Under the pieces are notes generated by a model. The model saw only the letters and a list, made by a program, of their open reading frames with translations, was not told the DNA's origin and did no database searches. From positions 13,466,501-13,530,500 of the forward strand of contig AP031351.1 of the NCBI GenBank assembly GCA_037833965.1: 64,000 bases of DNA, read 5' to 3'. Made by a program: the position numbers and the translations under genes. Shown here piece by piece: positions 26,476 through 36,143 of the stretch. Positions within the stretch are counted from its first letter, which is position 1. The number at the start of each line of letters is the position of its first letter. Origin of the DNA: Marchantia polymorpha subsp. ruderalis (taxonomy: Eukaryota > Streptophyta > Marchantiopsida > Marchantiales > Marchantiaceae).

Positions 26476-29400
26476 TTAGAGTTCATCATTGATTGGTACA
26501 TGAACTTCCACGGGAGTCGTTTCGTATATGGGTACATGAGTTGAGTAGATAGGAGGAGACGTAGTTCGTAGCGCTTTCCAGATCCCCAACCGTTTGAGAA
26601 AGATGTAGTTGCAGACGAGTAGAAAAACAACAATGCCCACCACCAGTATGGCCCTACAAGCATGAATAGCACAATTTAGGACAGAAATTACGCCTAGCTG
26701 GATAAGCCATGACTACGAGTTATTTAACCCAAGGAGTAACTGGAGTTGGTAAACTTAAGCACTTCAAAATTTGAGACTTCATTCAACGTATCAAACATGA
26801 ACGAGATACGCTATTTGAAGCAAACAACTAGGTCTAGATCGCCTTAATTATGGGTGTAGTTGGACCTTTTAGCTCATCGAATGCCTGAATCACAACTCGA
26901 GATCCCCAACATAAAACATTTCATTTGGACAACAAAAACGTGGGAATGCCTAAGGCCGGTGACGGCTAATCTACTTAGGGGGTGACACCTATCTTTTTGG
27001 GGCGATGGGGACAATGAAACTAGCCGCAAGCTCAGGCACAAGCGTAAGAAGATCAAGACGCCTATCAGTTGAAGGTTCAATGTCCATTTTTCCATCTATT
27101 AAGACCATCTTTGGAACTAGCTTTCATAAATAGTTCATACCTATCAATAAGATCTGATCTGCTCATTGTAGAAAGCAGGCGTCTGGTACTGTTCAGTATT
27201 GAGCGAGCTCCAAAATATTCTTCCTTGGCATCACGCAAAGTGATATTGGATTGATCTACAAGTCAAACAAATTACAATATCAGCCGAACGCTGAAACAGC
27301 TATGTGATGATGACGTCCGGCTACAGGAGTTTCAGTCTCCATACCACAAACACGTTCAAAACGTCGGCTTTAACTTAACTTCAAAGCTTGTATTTCGGAC
27401 TACTTCTATCGCAGACAATGGAGGTCAAACAGAAGAAACGCTTGGACCATATACGTGAACCATGAAAGTGGCAGAGAGGTCAATGCTCTTCCTTGCCATG
27501 TAATATGTCAATGTGTAGAAAGCAATTAGAATTGCTTGAATCAAAATCTTCATGTGAATCAAAACAACAAATTCTAGACGTAATCCTTATTGACTTTCAA
27601 GTCATTCTAAGTTATGAAACGACAGATCAACGTTTGCCGTGCATAACATTTAAGAATCTAGATACACATATATGTACATACCTAGAGTCTGTATGGTGTT
27701 CACACTCCTCTCTACTTCCTGCGCTTCAACAGAAAAATGTTCAATAATTCGTACAACCAGCACTAATTCAACAGCTCGTGTTGCTCAAAGGCAAAGCTTC
27801 GCGTGAGTAAAATTATTTGCACGTGTGCCTGACGACATTCCTTCTCTATCAAAAGCTCGATATGTCTTCTGACTGAAAGAGAAATAGAATCTATATCTCC
27901 TCAAGATCACTTTTACCAGAGTGAATCAAGTCCTTAAAAGAGTCGGGTATTCGTGCTACACAGTTTACAACTGTGCGCTTAACACTATAAAGGACTTGCA
28001 TCTTCAAAAATTTAGCAAACTTTGAATGGATTGAAGGAGCAGATTGCAAACTGTAAGCAAGAGACAACCTGAACCATCATCTGACGAGTTCGACGCAGTC
28101 CATCTGTAATGCTCTCTGCTCCGGCGACCATCCCCGCTTGAGTTCTCCAATAAACAATTGGAAAGTATCCAGTCAGCATCTGAGAATAGCCTAGCCAAAA
28201 GAATTATCTCGTACTTTGGATAAATTCTTCATGAGAATAAGAAAAAAACTTGGCGAAAGTCAAACGGGTGAGAACCAAATAATGTTCGTAGCAGGCACTA
28301 TACTGAGGCATTTTTTAACAAGAAGTTTTACAAAAATGAATTACTGGAGAATACGCCGCCGAGTGGTCGCTTCTTCCCCTCCTGACAATAAAAGCTCCCT
28401 CTGCGTACGCGACAATCAAGCAAAGCTCAACTGTCGGCAAAGAGTATCAACGGGAAAAAAGGAATCCCCTTCTTGTCTTGCAATCTGGCACAACTTTTCC
28501 CACTCTGTCCTCGTGAACACACTAGCAAGAGCTATATCACATACTGAAAAGGTATATCTCAAAGAGCTACTTAGGATACGACTTTTGAGCATGTCACAGA
28601 ATTCTAGGATGTACAGGTACCCATTTATTGAAATTTCTCTAGCGGTAACCAGGCATGCAAGGATGATGCATGCAGAATAGAATAGAGAAACGAGAATCTA
28701 CCTTGAACCAGCCGTATGCAATTTCAAAATGCAAATGTCTCATGTAACTCCACTTGTCACAGGTAACCACTTACTTCTCGTTTGGCAGCTCTTTCGATAT
28801 TCAACTTTGCATTCCTGTTCGCATTTCTGAGACTCAACCGGAGTCTGCATAAGAAGCATGTTTCCTTAGAAGATAGCCATATATGACCTGACATTCATGA
28901 CTCCATTTTACACCATTCCGCAAGTAGGAAACTAAAATCGCTCATGCAAAATGGAGACATTAAAGATTCACGGAGTAAATATCACTCTGCAAGTCCCTCC
29001 TCATACTGCAGCTGTGTTCGATGACTCAGGAAATGACGCCATACTCATTCAGTTGTTTCTTCCATTCATCGAGCTTTTGGACGCAAGCTTCGCCCATATC
29101 TTCGCTGCGCACCAAGCATGAGCCGAAGTTTGAACAATTAGACGAAGTCTGTACGGTGTTTATCAGAAAGCGAACATGTTGATAATAGTAAGTCAAAACT
29201 CATCCCTATAGAATAAGCCCCAGTCAGCTCCAAATCAAGCAACTGTTTCTGAAAACCGACTAGAAAGGACTTCACTCTGACCACTCGTTGAATTATTAAG
29301 GGCGAAACTACTTTATCTTTCAAAGTCTTCATTGTGAGACAACCACAAATATCAGGCAAGAGTATTTGCAGATCACAAGCTTCTTTCGACCACAATCTTT

Positions 29401-29947
29401 TTAATTTGCTGGAAGGAGACTTCTCCTGGCTACAACCCCGGCTTGATAAGTCGTGTTTAACATTCCTTTGTCCAGTTCAATCAATTTAAGTCGTCGACTC
29501 CATTGGCGTATCTGTGAGAATACAATTCATTGATTTCAAGGGGAGTTTCGTGGACACTCTTTTCCATAGATGGAAGTCCGACATCATGTATATCATGGTC
29601 AACCAGATCCTTGATCTCCTCAGTAGTTTTCTACGTTTCCAGCTTGATATCTCTTCTATTGTTCTCACTTACCATCAGGTTCAGAGCAGACGATTGCTAT
29701 AATGGCGGCTGGATGAAATTTACCTCGGATGCTGTTGGGATATCAGGTCCATGCGCAAAAGAAGGGACTGCAACGTGGTGAAACGATCTTGAACGGCAGC
29801 ATTTAGCTGGGGCAAAGCGCCTTTGGCCGAAAGGCCCCCAACAGATCCACATGTTTCCACCGCTTGGATCTTCTCTATCAGATCGGAGGAAGTCTTTTCC
29901 CACTGGTTTCGAACAAGCTCAGCCGCTTCTTCTACATCTTGATCCAT
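26476..29947 (-). CDS. SEC20: Sec20-type Qb-SNARE (BNIP1/Sec20 family)
   Basis: A tail-anchored SNARE that acts in retrograde Golgi-to-ER vesicle fusion with the Ufe1/Use1/Dsl1 machinery (family knowledge). Eight exons (minus): 29947-29724, 29104-29045, 28844-28775, 28400-28345, 28144-28069, 27718-27682, 27255-27141, 26653-26476; total 816 nt, 271 aa. All junctions are GT-AG and keep the frame. Diagnostic blocks: LRLSLRNANRNAKLNIERAA (exon 3), RELLLSGGEEATTRRR (exon 4), QAGMVAGAESITDGLRRTRQ (exon 5), EVERSVNTIQTLD and STRRLLSTMSRSDLIDR. A single membrane segment spans about 214-231 (AILVVGIVVFLLVCNYIFL). The roughly 40-residue lumenal tail ends in INDEL, resembling an HDEL-type retrieval signal. 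Intron 1 (29105-29723) holds an unexplained 48-codon frame. The 5' flank contains the ARPC2-derived duplication. Confidence 0.93.
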
Positions 29948-30072
29948 ATTTCAAATCCAAGCTTGAATATCAATCAATCTGCAAGAAACCCAGCCCATTA
30001 TTGCTGAGCTAGTCGATCTTTTAAAAATGAAATCGAAAATGAAAATGAAACCTTTGGCATCGACAACCTACT

Positions 30073-30903
30073 ATAAGAGAAAGCATAAGGAGAAACACGG
30101 CTTGATAAACTGCGTTAAGTTGTGGGCAGACCAAAGAATTAAAATTTTGTCTTTGGTTCCAGCAGCGAGCAGAGGCTGCACAACAGACAGTCTACCGTTT
30201 TTTATGGAAGTTTTGCTCTCCAATTTTAGGAAGCATGCTAGGAAATTAGCTCGAGTGCCCGATCGTTCTAGGGATTGCAATCTAAAGAGGCGATGTACTT
30301 GAAGGAACAGATAATCCACTGCCAGTCGCTGATGTATTCAAGAAGGCAAAAGGCATTCGGATGACTCGAACAATATGGGCGTAACTTCAAAAACCATGCT
30401 ACAGGCAAATTCGACAACCGGTCTTTCCTTGATATGGAGATCAGGCTAAATTGCTACCACCCATGGTCTGATTTTCTAGCGTCTCAAGCCGCAAGAATGT
30501 GAACTCATTCGACAGCGCACGTGGTCAAGCTTTCAGCTGTCCATGCTTCAATCACAGAATGCAGGAACTAGACCTATCAAGAGACCGCAAAAGGCTGCAA
30601 GGCTGTGTATTTGCTTCAATACTTGGACTACCCGTTCACTAATCAGAAGTCAAAAGTAGGGACAATAAAGTGAGAGGAACATTAAATTGTAGAATGAAGG
30701 CACAGAGGAAGACAGGAAGAACTCAGTCCCGACACGAGATAGCTTGAATAGCATCGAATTGACAAACAAGAATGAAATACGTAACAAAGTGAATTTAGAG
30801 AGGGATAAAGACAGATCACATTCGATGGGAGGCGAGAGAGAAGAACCTGTTGCAACACCCTCGAGGCTTCCGAAAGGAGAATCATTGCGCTCTCGAACTT
30901 GAC
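30073..30903 (-). pseudogene. Inverted partial duplicate of ARPC2 (start, exon 1, part of intron 1)
   Basis: The minus strand here matches 36126 to about 36966 on the plus strand. It keeps the ATG (30885) and reads MILLSEASRVLQQVLLSRLP against MILLPGASRVLQQVLLSRLR in the real gene. Homology starts about 18 bases before the ATG and ends inside intron 1, so neither promoter nor later exons were copied. The exon 1 donor TC|GTATGT has become TC|GAATGT, so the normal splice is lost. Intron-derived sequence is also conserved (for example GAACGGGTAGTCCAAG in both). The copy sits on the same strand as Sec20 and about 130 bases upstream of its start codon. Confidence 0.9.
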
Positions 30904-31784
30904 TTTCTTCTAGTGACAGCTCTACTTGTCAAATTTGAAAGGTCCTATATATGATGCAAGGTGTACACCTTATCCTAGCTGACATTATCTCGCTTGTAAC
31001 GAAATTCCTGCAGGAACTAAATTCGGACTAAACTGACAGGACAATCTGCTTAGAGACAGTAGAGCCCTGAAGGATTTCAAAAAACTCTACCAGAGGCCGA
31101 GGCATAACTCATACCGGTCTGCTATGTAGAATACTAGTCCGACAAAAACCGTGACTTGAACTTAAATCTATCACTACCAAGATGTGCATGCTATTACTCG
31201 GTCGGCTGTTTTGAATTGCATTTTATCACTTTTAACACTAGAAGTTAAGAGATAGGCTCATTCAAAGGATTAAACACTATCTTTAAAGTGAGAAATATCT
31301 AGATTGGTTATCGTCTCCATAAATATATTTTATTAAAAAGTACAAAAATATAAGTGTTCAACTTCCATCATTCATTATATTTCAAGAGTGTACATGTGAC
31401 AATTCTAAGTAACACACAAATTGTTGATGTATTGTTGATAATTAATACATTTATTTACCAAGCACACTGCAGCTAACTGCCGATTATAGATTATTCACAA
31501 TAATGTAATTATATTTCCATCTTGATTAGACTATTCACTTAGATTTTTGATTTATCAATGGTATATTAGTTAAATTTATAGTTTTTTTTCATGTTGATTC
31601 ATATGATGTATATATTTTCTATTAAATCAAATATAATATTTTGAAATATGTATGACATGAAATCCATTTCTTGAGTAATTTGTTTAGCTCAATTTTTTCA
31701 TGATCAATTTTTAAGATTGAGAATAAAGTTGCTATTGGTTAGTTGGTAAATTAACCAACATCATCTTTTGATCACTTTATATGT

Positions 31785-32270
31785 TATTGGATCGTGATAC
31801 ATGAAATACATTATGTATTTTCATATGGCAAGGTGAGAGAAGTGTAGCATGTGGTGGATGTCTATTTTGGCTCGTATGGAATACTACATACGTGATGAAA
31901 GCTCTCTTGATATTTGATTTGCGAGAGTAAAAGTGGAAGGCCCGTTTAGAGAAAGTTGAGAAGTGCAAGCGAGAGATTGAGATTGAGAAAAATGGTTGCT
32001 ACTGGTAAGTTAAACAACATCATCTTTTGATTGCTATACATGTTTTTTGATCGTGATACAATGTTTGTCAAGAATCTAGTGCAATCTGCAGTAAGTGAGT
32101 CTTGTGACATTTACTGGACCCCATGAGCAGCTCCATCACTACGAATAGAAAGGAGTCAGTGTTGTGTCACCTCGTGAGTAACAGATACGGCCTCCACTTT
32201 TCCTACATCTCTCATCATGGACATGTTTTTTGATCGTGATACATGAAATACATTATGTATTTTTATATGT
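31785..32270. repeat. Direct repeat pair, about 43 bp, spaced about 440 bp
   Basis: The motif GATCGTGATACATGAAATAC followed by ATTATGTATTTTCATATG occurs at about 31790-31828 and, with a single change, at 32232-32270; a partial third copy (TTTTTTGATCGTGATACAATG) is at about 32045-32065. The upstream words AACATCATCTTTTGAT are also repeated. They are probably remnants of a duplicated or terminally repeated element. No coding remnant is visible between them. Confidence 0.75.
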
Positions 32271-34132
32271 GACGTAAGTTTCAACTTGCATAACATTTAA
32301 TTAAAACGTTTTAATATCACAAAATTATTATGAATTTAGGATTAAACTTTGATGTTTCTACAAGAGATAAATTTTTCTAGATAATCAAATATGATTCACT
32401 ACTTGAAAAATCAACTTTCTACAATGAGCATTTACATGTTACATTTATACCCAAAACTAATGACACACCTAGCTATAAATAGCTATAACCTGAGGTTACT
32501 CCTTAACCGAAATTAAATTCAACAATTGTTATTCAAAGGTGAATGTTCTTAACACATTCTCTACAGTTTTTTCTAACTAACCATTAGTTTGAACATGATA
32601 AGCACTTGATATAGCTTAATTTTTTTGGAAAAAGTAAACCATTTTCTTTCAAAATAAACAAGTGAACAATCTTATTCATTACATTAATTATTAAGATTTT
32701 GCTTAATACATGATTTATTAACTTTGCATCTAGATACAATTAAGCAAGTTGTGAAGCTTTCACTGTTATATGGTTGCTCTTATGTTAATCATCTTGCTAA
32801 AATTACCCACAAAAACCTCTATTCAATCATTTTCTAATGAAGTATTCTTATAGATCATAGCTGAGATCATATTAAGATGTTCACACCGTTATTATGGAAT
32901 GGGAAGAGATTGTAATAAACAAATTTGTTGACAAACTACACATCTTTAATCACAAAGATTCACATACTTTCATATATTAGACCAATTATACCCATGTTGT
33001 ATGCTCTCCAAGTTATTATTACTTCCACATGAACTACAATGATTGTATCACGACTTTCTAATAAATTCATTATGTGTAACTCTTGATCTTGAAAAATCTA
33101 TATGAATTGTTTATGAAACTTCTAACATAAAGCTTTATATGCATTTACAACTTATAGTGTTCTCATGAATTTTTCATCTTTCTTTGTGAAATATGTCATT
33201 TTGTTCCAACGATTAGTTTGAATCTTCACTTTTGCAAAATGATTGAGACATGACTTGTGTGTGAAAACATCAACAACTTGTTCTTTTGCTCTCCACATAC
33301 ACAATTTTTATGTCAAAACGTTGATATTAGTTAGTATTATAATTGTATAGAGTTTAGAATTTGAGTCATAGGGTTAGAGTTTTCAACTTATGAGATTAGA
33401 AGTACAATCGATGAAACTAGTTAGACTATTTAACATGACAAGGAGACTTGTCATTTGAAAATATTATGCTACTAGGCAGGTTTTGCATGAGGAACATAAA
33501 TAGAATTGACTTGCAAGATTTTGTTTATTTGCCTGTTTTCATTTTATCATGTTTTGGCTATGATTTGATTATAGTTAATTCTAATTTAAAAAGTTAGCTA
33601 TGTTAGATTTCTCTCTAAAATTTTGTGGAGATTATTACTAATTACATTATTATTCACTTTTTTCATGTTTATATATAGCTCATAGATATTTTATATAATC
33701 TTTATGCTTTTATGAATTCATCAAACCTTGCATTTCACCACATAGCACAGTAGCTTGTTTAAATCTATACAATGATTTAAATAATTTACATATCAACTTT
33801 TCTTAAACTTTATTATTTATGTTATTGTTTCCACAATATGAATTAAAGGGAAAATTGTTAGTGATAATTTAAGTCAAAGGTTAACTCTAGCTAGTTTAAT
33901 CTTGATTTATGGTTTATTCTAAGTCTAGTAATTTCTGTTACAAACTATATAGGAGGCCAAGAGGTAACTTGACTCAAATAATACTTTAAATGTTTCAATA
34001 AAACCTCATATTTCAAGGTAGATCTAAAAAGGTGAACCACATATATTCTCGACAGTGCATAATTTTTTGTGTTTTTTGTTAGACCCATTATACATTAAAA
34101 AAATACACAAACGTTCTTCATGTGAAAAATAT

Positions 34133-34206
34133 ATTAATGTGGATCCACAAATACGAAAGTGAGGATGTACCTCACTTTCGCCAAGTATTTGTGGATCCAC
34201 ATTAAT
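34133..34206. repeat. Long hairpin, about 32-bp arms
   Basis: The left arm ATTAATGTGGATCCACAAAT continues with AC GAAAGTGAGG, and the right arm is CCTCACTTTCG, then CCAAGTATTTGTGGATCCAC ATTAAT. The arms pair around ATGTA with one small asymmetric bulge. The size and bulge are compatible with a small-RNA precursor or a miniature inverted-repeat element; nothing decides between these. Confidence 0.88.
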
Positions 34207-34957
34207 GCACAAAGAGGAGAGAAAGATTACCGTTTACAAACACTTTTGTAAGCCTTTCCTTTGAACTTTCTTCATTCGTCAATATGTTAAAGTCAACATG
34301 TACTCACTATACTATCATAAATCCTCAAACCTGAAATTGACAACGAATGGATATAGAATCACTTTGTGAGCTTTAAAGATCAAAGTGTACATGTTGCACA
34401 TGACATTATGTGTTTTGAAGTAACATTTGTTGAGGGTAGATGACATAAGTCGGAATAAGGAAAGATTGTGGTCCTGACCCGCCTTTCCTTGGGTTTGATA
34501 TGGACCCTTTTCTACTGAGATCATACTATGTTTATCATGGGTATAGATGACTTTGGTATTCGAACATAAGCATTTCATATTTGAACATCAATTTTTAACC
34601 GAGATGCAATTGGATATAATCAACACAATTTTCAGTTATGAGTTTGAACTCTTCTCTTTAGTAGGCCTAGATAGATGCCACAATGAACGAAAGTAAATGG
34701 GTACAAATTTGTTACTGAAGAAGTGCAGTGATTGGTAAGATCGATGTGTTCTTAGAGAAAGTTTTCAAGTTCTTTACAAAAGCAAGTTATTTAAGTTCTT
34801 GGAGAAAGAAAGTTCTTTAAGTTCTTTTAATTTTTCTAAGTGCATTTACACATCCACGCTTATTTCTGGCTTATAAAGCGCTGTTCAAAGAAGAGTAACG
34901 CATCGTATTGACAGTGTGGTGAATAACAGAACTTACTGCTCGAAGTGGTTTGGACTA

Positions 34958-35252
34958 AATGGCCCTTAAAAAGATTGTCCACTCGCCATCCGGTTCAAAA
35001 CTTTCGTGCTATCTTTAATTATTTGTTACAGAAGAGCTTATATCATATCACGGGGGTTTATGGAAGAAAGATTGCTATTACAAGTGGGAAGAACTCCAGC
35101 GTCGTGGTTCAGGTAAGTGAAATTTGCTTAAATTTTCTCTGCTTGCTCTGAATTTGTTTCACCTTTGAGATCTTGCTTTTGGTTCAACATCTATCTACAA
35201 TGACAATTTTGATCAAGGAGATGGTGTGGAAGAAATCCTTAGAGAGTCAAAT
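34958..35252 (+). pseudogene. Possible two-exon gene fragment, unidentified
   Basis: A coding-looking stretch from an ATG at 34958 (MALKKIVHSPSGSKLSCYL), then a stop, then in the same frame LFVTEELISYHGGLWKKDC and YYKWEELQRRGS. It ends in a consensus donor (CAG|GTAAGTG at about 35112). After a short intron-like gap, an acceptor-like GAG at about 35170 leads to LAFGSTSIYNDNFDQGDGVE, EILRESNL and a stop at about 35252. Residue composition and splice-like borders look protein-coding, but I recognise no family. The internal stop suggests a dead fragment. Confidence is low. Confidence 0.35.
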
Positions 35253-36143
35253 CTATAGAACTCGAAGTGAGATGGACACCGGGTTATCTCATGATACATC
35301 AGAAGACCGTGGATTATCGTGCCTTCGCAAGTACGCTAGTGTGCATGCGCATGCATTCTAAAGAACGCATGTATGCAACATGTTGCAGGAACAAGAACCA
35401 AATGTTCCGACCGTCGACGATGGAAAGCGGAGAAAGCACAGGGAGACTTGAAGCCGAAGAGAAGTGGAAGACGAGGACATAAAGGAAGACGTTCACAAAA
35501 AGCGGGGGCATAATTACATTACCGTACGCAGTCTGGGAGTATTATTAGCAAATGTCGAGCACAGTAGATGGAGGGAAGCGGACTGTGTCCAAACTGGGCG
35601 GCCCGCTTCACGCAAGACGATCATGCGGTGGATGGGCTAGAACGAGGAGAGGCGCGGCGGCAGGAGAGAGAGGCGAGATACAGACGGAGATGTGAGAATG
35701 AGTTAAACCAAAGATCGAACCAACCAAACCTTGAACTTGAACCATCGATCTGATCGGGGTCCGTGGGTTGGGACCGAGGGGGAGGTGTGGAGGACGAAAC
35801 AACCGCACATGGATGGCAGAAACATGGCAGAAAATTGTTTCAACAGTGGAGGAGGAGATGCGAAAGTGAGAGAAAGTATTTAATGGTAGGGGCATTTTCT
35901 CTAATTGGTGAGGAGGAGGGGTCTCCAAGAAGGAGGGGACGAGAAGCGTAGTCAGAGAGTCGAGAGTGCCTCTCCATTGGAATGAGGGCACTTTGGCACG
36001 CATGCACCAAAGGAGGAGGAAAAGGTGCTTTGCCTGAGGAGAAAAACAAGCTTCTCCCGCTGCAACAACCACAGCTCCAGCACCAGCTGTCGCAGCAGCA
36101 GCTCCTGGTTGCTCCCACTTCTCTGGTCAAGGTCGAGAGCGCA

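Larger units (their letters stand above)
30904..36125. other. AT-rich spacer between the two ARPC2 5' arms
   Basis: A spacer of about 5.2 kb. From 31.3 to about 34.9 kb it is strongly AT-rich with no long frame. It contains internal direct repeats at 31785-31828 and 32227-32270, the hairpin at 34133-34206 and a possible gene fragment at 34958-35252. From about 35.5 kb it becomes GC-richer and is the likely promoter and leader of ARPC2. No mobile-element protein is recognisable. Confidence 0.5.
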
